A stretch of DNA of 64,000 nt from Bifidobacterium xylocopae (GTDB lineage Bacteria > Actinomycetota > Actinomycetes > Actinomycetales > Bifidobacteriaceae). Shown here in pieces: positions 19,501 to 25,301 of the stretch (within the stretch, counting starts at the first letter, position 1; the number at the start of each line of letters is the position of its first letter). The stretch lies in NCBI RefSeq assembly GCF_003315615.1, contig NZ_PDCH01000006.1, positions 1 through 64,000 of the forward strand, written 5' to 3'. The position numbers were made by a program, and so were the translations under genes. The notes below the pieces were generated by a model. That model ran no database searches and was not told where the DNA came from. It worked only from the letters and a program-made list of their open reading frames with translations.

Positions 19501-19919
19501 TACCGGCGAATGCGGCCTTGGATTGCGTGGACCCGGAGCTCAGGCGAGACGACCACCTGGTCTGGCTGGAAAAGCCCCTGCATGTGGGGTCCATCAAGGC
19601 CGGACTGGTCACTTCGCTCGGTTTCGGCCATGTGTCAGGAATCGGCGCCATCGTGAACCCGGGCGCGTTCGAGGCGGCCGTGGCCAAGAGCGAAGGGGTC
19701 CAGGTCCTGGAGGAGTGGCGGGAACGGGCCAACACCCGTCTGGCAGCCGGGCAGCGCCGTCTGCAGGAGGGACGCATGGGTCGTGCCGCGCTCTACGAGC
19801 CGATAGACAACCGTCGCTTCCATGAGGACGGTGCTTCCTACAAGGGGCATGAAGTGGAGAAGTCCATGCTTCTGAACCCCGCGGCCCGCCTGGGTGCCTC
19901 CGGCTACTTCGAGATGTAG
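10575..19919 (+). CDS. fas: Type I fatty acid synthase, single polypeptide
   Basis: A 3,114-residue multienzyme that builds saturated acyl-CoAs from acetyl- and malonyl-CoA. In order: acetyltransferase (GHSQG, Ser124), enoyl reductase (LLAGMTPTTVD near 405), dehydratase hot-dog region (FNPIH, His1235), malonyl/palmitoyl transferase (AGHSLGEY, Ser1439), an Ala/Pro/Gln-rich linker (~1740-1795), ACP region (GVSSRRNQ, Ser1836 as probable phosphopantetheine site by alignment with fungal FAS), ketoreductase (VVTGVSSNSIAGS near 2147) and ketosynthase (SACATAA, Cys2761, with a later LTGHAKGG). The order equals fungal beta plus alpha fused, the mycobacterial/bifidobacterial form. No C-terminal phosphopantetheine transferase is present; acpS at 24140 supplies it. 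Starts 57 bases after accD. Confidence 0.96.
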   Translation: MTDTLFINRLAQQPHALMFAGQSTPWTVALADLIQDPTMEAELKDHAEAASRLLTAVATSLLATDGRPLDLFGYAPNPAKLGAAANASVSVPGIALTQLGALIDMDRLGYPVASAHPRALLGHSQGIIGVHMAQAIQDAGSMDAARGQIDQILALAMLIGAAGTRQVRRLGIHAQGEATPMLSVRGATRKQVEILIGRVPSPKGPISIAVTNSRRHMVLSGYPEDLAAFAIEVGKEADHQAKLREGKVRGGTPFAPVLEYLEVGLPFHSPLMADAVEEAAAWAARCGLDTDRARLLAQEVLLKHADWAGQVDALLRGQDPSRLWLVDLGPGETLGKLTGSLTQGTGVGVVEAAGSSERAALSTLEGEPQRGQDWSAFKPKVIATPAGEKISTAFSRLTGKPPVLLAGMTPTTVDPQIVAAAANAGYWAELAGGGQVTAEVFERHMQELEAELDEGRTVEFNAMFMDRYLWNLQFGSQRIVSKKRESGAPIDGVVISAGIPELEEAEGLISQLNADGFPYVAFKPGTVDQIRQVVAIAKQVAPKPILMQVEGGAAGGHHSWESLDDLLSTTYAQVRECSNIILVAGGGIGTPARAADYISGSWSRAYGLPDMPVDAVMIGTAAMTAKEAHTSPEVKQALVATPGIDMSRPDPDPFAPIGERWVPSGQSVGGVGSGLSHLHADIYELENSSAECGRLLVRVMKHPEELESRRAEIIEALGKTAKPYFGDLADMTYQGWAERFAQLSSPWADDTYIDRFLHLLRRVEARVCDKESGEFESIFVDREDVREPGQALRRLREAYPQAGRLKVVPADVAWFPVLVREYPKPMPFVPAIDNDLLRWWGQDQLWQSEDPRYPADSVRAIPGPISVAGITTVDEPVASILGRFEGAALERVRQEGVEPAQAYSQLACAGSPEEFIRRSPHISWVGHLMANPAYGTAVGDKHYEIRPAGPDQGLERYDLDIHLDTYWDDDPDGGLDKHAVRHIVVPLTVDPHAAGSFPVVDRKRLPEDVYAMLAATAGIGNTAITGDRLESMPSIEHMDDESAYPFGVAHSGYTLSANLGFDHEAATGAALPASLAPSAIAPDALVGPAWPAIYAALGSVYVQGFPIIEGLLNAVHLDHLIELKVSEDELLKHTGERIGLTSWAEEYRESASGRVVTIHVRHQASDGSVLADEIERFAIRGRAYSDQLPEPAPDYGGIEADTVDTPRRLLRRVTVTAPRDMTAFARTSGDFNPIHTSARGAAVSGLKAPLVHGMWLSATAQYAAQSRDEQGAHYEIAGWTYNMYGMVQLGDHVEISVERVGKVRHGGLVLEVTCRIDGQLVSRGTAIARAPRAAYVYPGQGIQQQGMVLDERAQSTAARRTWERADALTRSKLGFSILAVVRDNPKTLTAKGVTYHHPEGLLNLTQFTQVALATVAFAQTARLRESGADIWPAYFAGHSLGEYNALSSFAGVMSLETVLELVFHRGSTMHSLIERDEQGRSNYRMGALRPNQFGLGDADVKAYVESVSADCGEFLEIVNYNLAGQQYAIAGTIAGLEYLKRDADRRAKEAGGKPAFMYVPGIDVPFHSSLLRKGVPEFRDTLDQLLPAHIDYSRLEGRYIPNLVARPFEMTREFAASILEVVPSERIQQALGDPAVWDSYAADDQKLGRLLLTELLSWQFASPVRWIETQSLMFGAREQGGLGVEQLVEVGLGHSPTLANMAAKTLRLPDFRERQVTVYNLGRDEARVYLTDSDPIASIEDDEPVQEPVSPTRTDTADSGTAVSQPVEAAEQPAPQPSSSPATAQPAAGAASGADVPDIPFKASDAIRTLLAYSAKIRTDQIGATDTTDTLTNGVSSRRNQLLMDISSELGVASVDGAAEASMGDLSALVNKVAPNYKPFGTVLGDIVRDRVKALFGPAGLKLKQVEDRVTGDWQLGPGWAAAVVAALVLDTREGGSSRGGNLARLSTKPAATASAAKSLIDQAVQNVAQAHGVSVSLPSSGGAAGGAVVDSAALDAFAAKVTGSQGLLASTARYVLAQLGLKPPVAATGSDEDAAVVAAVEAELGSDWPKQVEPVFDGRKAVLFDDRWASAREDLARIQYEGDRAAAQGSFLGAGPEVQAQAQWYARKADTEGRADLSQVFARIAGEAGQSPSSDPRSSRFASDVAVVTGVSSNSIAGSLVAGLLEGGATVVAVFHTLDQKAVQWAKSLYRSHAVAGAKLWVLPANLSSFRDVDALVDWVGSVQKKTTGATTTILKPALEPSILLPFAAPPMHGTMSDSGRLFESQARLMLWGLERLIAGFGQIGADTDVDHKLHVVLPGSPNRGMFGGDGAYGEIKAALDAIVNRARSESDWSDRVTFAHPLIGWVRGTGLMGGNDPLVKAVERHGVRTYSTEEMAGELLDLCTSEARVRAQAGPLKADLTGGLGTEHLDLRELKDQAAADAEPGQGVKAASKAAGAASGERTVKALPTPHVPSQAPVDLSEWDGVTARPEDEIVIVSIGEMGPWGSGRTRFEAELGIHSDGEVDLSAAAVLELAWNMGLIEWQDSPKPGWYDTDGELVREEDIAERYHDDVVARSGIRPFDDGMGSDYRNGTNEEEVDVFLDHDVVFSVPTEDMAQEYVRLDPDHTDVEEDAESGEWNITRKAGSKIRVPRRATMSRTVGGQFPKGFDPVKWGIPASMVGDVDPIALWNIVTTVDAYLSAGFTPTEILQAIHPSKVASTQGTGFGGMASMRKLYLDRFLGREIPTDILQEALPNVVAAHVMQSYIGGYGNMIQPVSACATAAVSLEEGADKIALGKADFVVTGAIDDIGVESVIGFGNMNATADSGEMYAKGIAPRFFSRANDRRRGGFLESQGGGTILLTRGDIALRMGLPVAGVVGYIHSFADGAHTSIPAPGLGALAAGMGGKDSDLVHALAKLGVTPDEIAVVSKHDTSTNANDPNESELHNTLAHAIGRTDGNPLYVISQKSLTGHAKGGACIFQINGLTQLFRSGVIPANAALDCVDPELRRDDHLVWLEKPLHVGSIKAGLVTSLGFGHVSGIGAIVNPGAFEAAVAKSEGVQVLEEWRERANTRLAAGQRRLQEGRMGRAALYEPIDNRRFHEDGASYKGHEVEKSMLLNPAARLGASGYFEM

Positions 19920-19958
19920 GTGTGCTGACGGGCGCCTGTAATGGGTGCGCCATGAAAC

Positions 19959-19991
19959 GGTCCCTCCCGCATGCCGAATGCTGGAGGGACC
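19959..19991 (+). terminator. Hairpin terminator after fas
   Basis: GGTCCCTCC (19959-19967) pairs perfectly with GGAGGGACC (19983-19991), and the stem extends by GCAT/ATGC inside the loop. It lies 40 bases after the fas stop. No strong T-run follows. Confidence 0.6.
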
Positions 19992-20291
19992 CTCTGCCGT
20001 TCCAGCGTTGCTGCGGGTGTTCCCAGTGCGCGCACAGGCCATGCCTGGCTGTGCTCGAGGAGACAGTGCGACCGGGCGCGGCATTTACAGGGAGGTTTCA
20101 AGCCGGTATCCGTGCTTTCCTATGGCTGTGCTGTATGCAAGGTTTTTCGACTGGATCGCGATGTGGGCGGGCGGGGCGTTTTTGGGTCTTTCCCCTGCAT
20201 GCCTGCATTGACGGGGCGTTCAGGATGGAACAGGGCTCGGCCCCGAGAGTGTCCGTGAGAACCGTCGCCGGACGGATGCGTACGTTTTGGC
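19992..20291. other. Intergenic region without recognisable genes
   Basis: This stretch between the fas terminator and the poly-G tract holds short overlapping open frames on both strands, but none has a recognisable domain, a good ribosome site or convincing codon use. Together with the following 300 bases it makes one of the longest gene-free gaps in the window. Confidence 0.55.
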
Positions 20292-20303
20292 GGGGGGGGG
20301 GGG
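20292..20303 (+). repeat. Poly-G tract (12 G) upstream of surface protein gene
   Basis: Twelve consecutive G residues lie about 300 bases upstream of the surface-protein start. Long G tracts are prone to slipped-strand length change, and some bifidobacteria are known to vary pilus genes this way. Here the tract is outside any coding frame, so an effect would have to be on transcription or the leader. An assembly length error is equally possible. Confidence 0.8.
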
Positions 20304-20409
20304 CGAGACGCGATGGACAGCTCACGCACGGTCCTCGCGCCGCAGAGCCGGGAAGGTCTTTCGTTACTGCTCGGACCTGATGCGTCCTGTTGTTCGCTCG
20401 CTTGGGCCG

Positions 20410-20590
20410 GCCAGCATATAATTGATAGAAATTAGTGTTCTATATCAATAATAAGAATATGCTCCAATGTCGCACAATATATAGGAAAAGTATTAGACTT
20501 GTATTATTAGACACTGGATATTGCGTTGTATCGCGTGTAGGGGGCAGTAACCGGCGCACACTGTTTGTCCTTATGTCTGAGTGTGTGAGC
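20410..20590 (+). promoter_or_regulatory. AT-rich leader of the surface protein gene
   Basis: From about 20415 to 20520 the DNA is strikingly AT-rich (runs such as ATATAATTGATAG and GTATTATTAGACAC), in contrast to the GC-rich surroundings. Several -10-like hexamers exist (for example TATTAT around 20502), so no single promoter can be chosen. It most likely holds the promoter and perhaps regulator sites for the following surface protein. Confidence 0.45.
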
Positions 20591-20607
20591 AGGAGGTTTG
20601 CCGAGAA

Positions 20608-23600
20608 ATGAACCGGGGGAGTGTATCTTTGTCCAAGCTGTCCAAGGAAAATTCATATAAATGCCTAGGGGCGGCATTGTCCGCCATTTCGATGTGTGGA
20701 TTGCTGCTGTTCGCCCCAGTTGCCGGCACCGCCCAAGCGGCGGAGCTTCAGCCTCGTGACGCTGGTGGCAGCAGCAGGCCACAGTTGGCGCATCGGCAGG
20801 ATACCAATGGGTGGCATGACCCCAGTTGGATGAAGGTTCCGGATATAGAGGCGCATTGGCTGCATCCGCTCAATCGTGACAATATTTATTGGACCACATG
20901 GCGCAGCGGCATTGTGGGAACGACGCCTGGCAGCAATTACACTGTTCTGAATGAAAGCTACGGCTGGTCGGGTGACACCTACAAGACGCGTCCTGTTATG
21001 GAGTTCCAGCGCACGGCCGCTGTCGGCACCGCGAATATCACCGACCCGGCTATGTTCTCCACCTACGCCATGGGGGTCTACGGCAATCCTCCCCGTGGGG
21101 CCGATGGCGAGCAGCCGTTGACGGTGTATTTCTGGTGTGATAATGCGAACTCGGTCCAGTCCTATATTCCTGCCAGCAGGATTCCACCTGGATATATAGC
21201 GGTGATGCGTGTAACCAGTGCGGCTGCTGGTGAGAAGTCCGATGTCTATATGGGTGTCATGCCCACCCCTGGCACGGTTGCGGACCCTGTGACTGGATGG
21301 ACGCACGGTCCTGGTGTGGGAGATGGCTATCCTTCCGGGTGGGCGACCGGCGGGGAGGTCAGTCAGGCCACCGGCTACCTGCACACCTCGTCGATTTACG
21401 CCAGGCAGATCGATGACACGGATTGTGCATCAACCAACCCGACATACTCCACGTCGCAGTATTGCATCTGGGACCCCGTTACCGGTGCCTATTCGCTGTC
21501 GCATCTGGTGCAGCCGGGTGATTGGTCAAACGGTATGTCGACCCCGTCGAGGGATCGGTGGAGTCTGCGTCGGCAAGTCGGGGACACCAGTACAGGGCCT
21601 GTGAAGGCGGATGGGAGCCCTCAGTCGGTCTCGGTCGAGAGTACTGTGGCCAGTGCCGATATGGGTATGGATGCGTTGGGCAATATGTATCTGTACTATG
21701 GGATGGCCGTACCCAGCAGCGGGCTTGCCTACAATGCCGGTATCGTAAAAATCTCCCCGGCCAGGGATTCCGACGGCAATATCGTGGATGGGAGCATAAG
21801 CGCTCCTTGGCGTTATACCAATGTGACGAAAGTACGCTCGCAGTTCGGCGAGTCTTGGGGCGCCGCTAACAGCATGTGGGGTGTCGGCATCAGGAACGGC
21901 AAGTTCCTTATCGGGACGTCGATCGGAACGACACCCGGTTCCGTGCCCGTCCCCGGTGTGTCCGGCCGTCAATCCCGTCTGGTCCGCATCGACCCCCTGA
22001 GCGGGCTGGGGAAGATGATGGGGTCAAGCGACAACGCGGTGGGACATGATAACACTCAATACATCCCCGCTGTGGATTCCGAATCCTTCGATATGGCTTC
22101 GGCCCAGGAGCTCATGGTCATACAGGGCGTGCTCTACGACGACGTCAATGGTGAGGGGCGATCGGCCGCCGATGGGGTGAAGCCTGTTGATGCCCGGTCG
22201 CTGCCGGGCCAGACCCTTGCTCTCTATGATGCGGACAAGAAGCTGCTGGGTTCCACGGTTTCCTCAGCCAAGGGCACATATTCCTTCATAGTGGCATCCG
22301 ATGGCAAGTACTATGTCCGCGTGGCACAACCCCGTGTGCTGCAGGCGGGCGGCGAAGGTATAGCGGCTCATCAGACCTGGGGTGCCGCCACGTCAGGAAG
22401 CATCGCGGGGGGTGTCCAGAACAGGGTCAATTCAGCTGTCGTCAAATGCAGGGGCGGCGATATCACCAACCCCACGGGCAGGGCGGCCGGTGCCTGCGCG
22501 GGCACACTCGAAGCGCCGTATGTCGACAAGAACCTCCCGTCAGTGGGCAGCACCGGCAACGAAGGCGAATGGCCGTCCTACGGTGTCGTGAGCATCCAAA
22601 CAAGCACGGTGATTCCCAAACTTGATTTCGGTTTCAGTGCAAGAGGAAGTTTCGGCGATGCCAGTAAACCGCCATATAACACGACGATTGCCCAGAAGGG
22701 TCCGCTGCTGCAGTCTGCTGATCAAAGCGATCTCAGGCTCGGGAGCAAGTTGGGCTTTTACGGTGATGGGACAAATGCCCCTTCCGCCGACGGACATGAC
22801 ACCGACGATGGTGTGCGCATCAAGCTGAAAGACGGCTCACTGTCGCCGCTTCAGGGCGCCGCTCTGGCCCGGGGCCATTCATATGAGCTCAGTTTGGCGG
22901 TGGACGGCAGGCTCGCACCCAGCTCGAAGGTGAGCATATGGCAGCGGAACAACGATGGCACAGGCTCCTCGGGTCCGATTTCAGCGGATGCCGTGAGAGG
23001 GGCGAATACGCTCCATCTCAGTCTGCCTGCGGCAGGCGGAGGTATCAGCCCCAAGCAGGTGCGGGCCATCATTGCCCCAAGGGATGTCACTCCTGATGTG
23101 GATGACGCAAACGGTGTCTTCGCCAACCATAGGGCGGGTGCGGCATCGAACAATACCAGTCCTTGGACGGTTCCAGGAGAAGTGGAGGACTACGGTATAT
23201 ATTCGGCCGACACCCTGATTCGCTTGCAGGTGCGTGTCAATAACGGAGCGCTTCCGCCTGCGCCTTTCGAGTTCGCCATGACCAATGTCCACGACGGGAC
23301 CGCAGATGCCGGCAATCCTTCTCGTGACACTGATTCCATTACCCCGACGGCCGTCGGTGACGTCATCACGTCCCCGACAGTCCATGCGGTCGATGACACC
23401 TCCAGCGGCAACAAGGGTGTGAAGATCAGTGATGTGACCAACAGGTCCGGCTGGGGCAGTGACTACAGCATCTCCAGTGTCGTATGCAAGGGCACGACTG
23501 ATGCCGTCAACTTCCCGACGTCGGTTGAGGCGCATGAGGGCGTGGCCACTGTCACGGGTATCACGGGGGGCTCTGACGTGGCCTGCCTCGTGTCTTATGA

Positions 23601-23736
23601 CAACCATGCTCATTTTGTGCTGCCCCGGGCGGGCGATGTTTCGCTCTTCTCCACCCTTGGCGCCGCACTGGTGCTGCTGTCGGTCTCGGGAGTCATCGGT
23701 CTGGGGCTGAAAAAGCGGTCCGCGCAGGAATTGTAA
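20608..23736 (+). CDS. Secreted, sortase-anchored surface protein with GEVED and SdrD B-like domains
   Basis: About 1,042 residues. The N-terminus is a signal peptide: basic start, hydrophobic core AISMCGLLLFAPVAG, likely cleavage after AQA. The next ~470 residues are secreted sequence of unknown fold. An SdrD B/Cna B-like domain follows (LYDDVNGEGRSAADGV onward). The region ending VPGEVEDYGIY carries the GEVED motif of bacterial surface proteins. The C-terminus has the full sorting pattern: LPRAG, a hydrophobic helix, then KKRSAQEL. LPRAG differs from the common LPxTG at position 4. The ATG at 20608 follows AGGAGG by 11 bases; an in-frame GTG at 20581 is less likely. GC content is lower than in neighbours. 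Function is unknown; adhesion is a guess. Confidence 0.8.
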   Translation: MNRGSVSLSKLSKENSYKCLGAALSAISMCGLLLFAPVAGTAQAAELQPRDAGGSSRPQLAHRQDTNGWHDPSWMKVPDIEAHWLHPLNRDNIYWTTWRSGIVGTTPGSNYTVLNESYGWSGDTYKTRPVMEFQRTAAVGTANITDPAMFSTYAMGVYGNPPRGADGEQPLTVYFWCDNANSVQSYIPASRIPPGYIAVMRVTSAAAGEKSDVYMGVMPTPGTVADPVTGWTHGPGVGDGYPSGWATGGEVSQATGYLHTSSIYARQIDDTDCASTNPTYSTSQYCIWDPVTGAYSLSHLVQPGDWSNGMSTPSRDRWSLRRQVGDTSTGPVKADGSPQSVSVESTVASADMGMDALGNMYLYYGMAVPSSGLAYNAGIVKISPARDSDGNIVDGSISAPWRYTNVTKVRSQFGESWGAANSMWGVGIRNGKFLIGTSIGTTPGSVPVPGVSGRQSRLVRIDPLSGLGKMMGSSDNAVGHDNTQYIPAVDSESFDMASAQELMVIQGVLYDDVNGEGRSAADGVKPVDARSLPGQTLALYDADKKLLGSTVSSAKGTYSFIVASDGKYYVRVAQPRVLQAGGEGIAAHQTWGAATSGSIAGGVQNRVNSAVVKCRGGDITNPTGRAAGACAGTLEAPYVDKNLPSVGSTGNEGEWPSYGVVSIQTSTVIPKLDFGFSARGSFGDASKPPYNTTIAQKGPLLQSADQSDLRLGSKLGFYGDGTNAPSADGHDTDDGVRIKLKDGSLSPLQGAALARGHSYELSLAVDGRLAPSSKVSIWQRNNDGTGSSGPISADAVRGANTLHLSLPAAGGGISPKQVRAIIAPRDVTPDVDDANGVFANHRAGAASNNTSPWTVPGEVEDYGIYSADTLIRLQVRVNNGALPPAPFEFAMTNVHDGTADAGNPSRDTDSITPTAVGDVITSPTVHAVDDTSSGNKGVKISDVTNRSGWGSDYSISSVVCKGTTDAVNFPTSVEAHEGVATVTGITGGSDVACLVSYDNHAHFVLPRAGDVSLFSTLGAALVLLSVSGVIGLGLKKRSAQEL

Positions 23737-24139
23737 CAAGCGCACCATCCGGTAGACCGCCCACAGGGGCCTGCATGTGGGGAGGCAGAGATGAGTCTGT
23801 TGGGTCGCACATGCATACGGATATGCTGCGGTGAGCGGTGCTTCCGGGAGCCGGGCGCTTGGGGGGCAGGAATCTCTCCGGCTGTTGTCCTCCGCGGACT
23901 GAGGGGTCCGGTGGGGGCAGGAGTGCTGTGATGGTTCCGTTTCGTATTCGGAAACAGCGAAGGACGATTCAAGCCCGGGATTGGATGGGGACGAAGTGGA
24001 TATGGATTCGTCCCCGCCATATGTACCCTGGTTTGCATCGCCGGCATTCCGCCGGCCAGCAGGCCGCTGTATACGGCTCGGGTGAAACTGGGTGTCTGGA
24101 CGGTGATGAATAAGCTAGGCGATTCGGGGTCTCATATCA
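23737..24139. other. Intergenic gap before acpS
   Basis: About 400 bases with no supported gene. A weak six-base hairpin (23760-23765 with 23776-23781) just after the surface protein stop might contribute to termination. An open frame at 23838-24113 (plus strand) has no recognisable content and no ribosome site, and I do not call it. Confidence 0.5.
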
Positions 24140-24577
24140 ATGGACATCATGGGTCTTGGCCACGATGTGGTGAATGTGGAAACCTTCGGGGGGCAGCTGG
24201 CCGGCCCTGGCTCGCACATGGGCGACTTGTTCTCGCCGCGTGAGTTGCGCCAGTGCCATGAGCGCGCCCGTTTGAAGGGAGACGACGAGGCGGTTCACCT
24301 TTCCGCCCGTTGGGCGGGTAAAGAAGCCGTCCTCAAGGCCTGGTCCGCCGCCTTGGGTTCGGGTCCGGCCCCCTATACGATTGATCGCTTCCCCTGGGCG
24401 GCCATCGAGATACTGGATGATTCGCGTTCCCGGCCCGGTGTGTATTTGTCCGATCGCGTAAATGCCCGGTTATATGAATCGGTGGCGTGCGCCGGTTCGC
24501 TTTCGTGGTTGATTTCGCTGACCCATGATGGGCCGGTCGCTTCGGCTGTCGTCATGCTCGGCTCCTTGCATACGTGA
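24140..24577 (+). CDS. acpS: Holo-[acyl-carrier-protein] synthase
   Basis: A 145-residue phosphopantetheinyl transferase of the AcpS type that converts the apo ACP domain of the FAS to its holo form using CoA. The metal-binding Asp9 lies in GLGHDVV and Glu62 in the ARWAGKEAVLKAW motif, both at the expected positions. FSPREL and the C-terminal SLTHDGPVASAVV strand also match the family. In fungi this activity is fused to the FAS C-terminus; here it is a separate gene 4 kb downstream, with the surface protein gene between them. It is a little longer than typical AcpS proteins (~125 residues). Confidence 0.92.
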   Translation: MDIMGLGHDVVNVETFGGQLAGPGSHMGDLFSPRELRQCHERARLKGDDEAVHLSARWAGKEAVLKAWSAALGSGPAPYTIDRFPWAAIEILDDSRSRPGVYLSDRVNARLYESVACAGSLSWLISLTHDGPVASAVVMLGSLHT

Positions 24578-24861
24578 ACCTTCCGGGACTCGCTGATCAA
24601 GGAGCGGCCTCCCCTGCCCCATCAGGTCGGGTGCCAATGGGGAGGAGGGGTACGCGCCGCCGCGTGGAGTTGTGGCAGCGGGGCCGACAGGATTCAATCA
24701 GCGGGCGTGCCGCGTGGCAATGGCCGGCCCGGTTGTCGGTGGCCCACCCCGAATGCAGCGCTGCTGCAACGGTTTGTTCCCTGGGCTATCGGCGGTCGGC
24801 CATGGGGGTGTCCGAGAGGGCGGCCCCTTGTGGTATGCTCTGAATCGAGTTCATGGCCTCT

Positions 24862-24935
24862 GCGGGCGTAGCTCAATGGTAGAGCCTCAGTCTTCCAAAC
24901 TGATTACGCGGGTTCGATTCCCGTCGCCCGCTCCA
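24862..24935 (+). tRNA. tRNA-Gly (anticodon TCC)
   Basis: The cloverleaf is complete: acceptor GCGGGCG (24862-24868) pairs with CGCCCGC (24925-24931), the D arm contains AGCTCAATGG, the anticodon loop CTTCCAA gives TCC, and the T loop is GGTTCGATTC. CCA is encoded at 24933-24935. Confidence 0.96.
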
Positions 24936-24941
24936 ACTGGA

Positions 24942-24985
24942 AGCCCCTGGAAACAGCGAGAAACCCACTGTTTCCGGGGGCTTTT
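24942..24985 (+). terminator. Rho-independent terminator after tRNA-Gly
   Basis: A long near-perfect stem (24942-24956 with 24968-24982) is followed by TTT, a few bases after the tRNA CCA end. Confidence 0.85.
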
Positions 24986-25060
24986 GCTATATCCGGGCCA
25001 GGCTCCCCGCCTGGCTGACTAAGCAAGATTTACGGCAGAAAGCGGCACTGTACGGGCACG

Positions 25061-25082
25061 TAGGGTACACGATAGGGTACAC
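25061..25082. repeat. Tandem TAGGGTACAC direct repeat downstream of tRNA-Gly
   Basis: TAGGGTACAC occurs twice (25061-25070 and 25073-25082) separated by GA. It lies about 130 bases downstream of the tRNA gene, a common integration target, but no integrase or second tRNA 3' end is nearby. Its function is unknown. Confidence 0.6.
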
Positions 25083-25199
25083 ACCGGAGGTGCTTGGTGG
25101 CGTATATGCAAGTAACAACGAATGGATGAGGGACGGTGAGGGAGAGTGATTCATGGGACTGCCGGGATGTTGTGGCTAAAGTGACCATCGACGCTTTTG

Positions 25200-25212
25200 C
25201 CCCCCCCCCCCC
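25200..25212 (+). repeat. Poly-C tract (13 C) at the 5' end of the MFS gene
   Basis: Thirteen consecutive C residues lie inside the open frame upstream of the likely MFS start codon. At the present length, translation from a GTG at 25172 runs out of frame and stops soon after the tract; with 12 C residues it would enter the permease frame. The tract could therefore act as a translational switch if that upstream start is used. Confidence 0.8.
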
Positions 25213-25301
25213 GACAGTGCATGTTCGGGAAAGGTGAACCAGTCGTGACGGTAAGGATAAATGGCCGGTTATGTAGGGGCCGCCGTCGTAGAGTCATCTG
25301 G

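Noticed and set aside
17577..19631. 684-codon minus-strand frame inside fas
   Set aside because: Antisense of the ketoreductase/ketosynthase part of fas; no domain in the translation.
10575..19919. fas as a possible polyketide synthase
   Set aside because: Domain order (AT, ER, DH, MPT, ACP, KR, KS) is that of microbial type I FAS, and the acc/birA/acpS context supports fatty acid synthesis.
19922..20380. 152-codon frame after fas, containing the poly-G tract
   Set aside because: Cys- and Arg-rich without domain, starts inside the terminator region and ends in non-coding DNA; no ribosome site.
23838..24113. 91-codon frame between surface protein and acpS
   Set aside because: No ribosome site, no recognisable sequence and no conserved-looking core.
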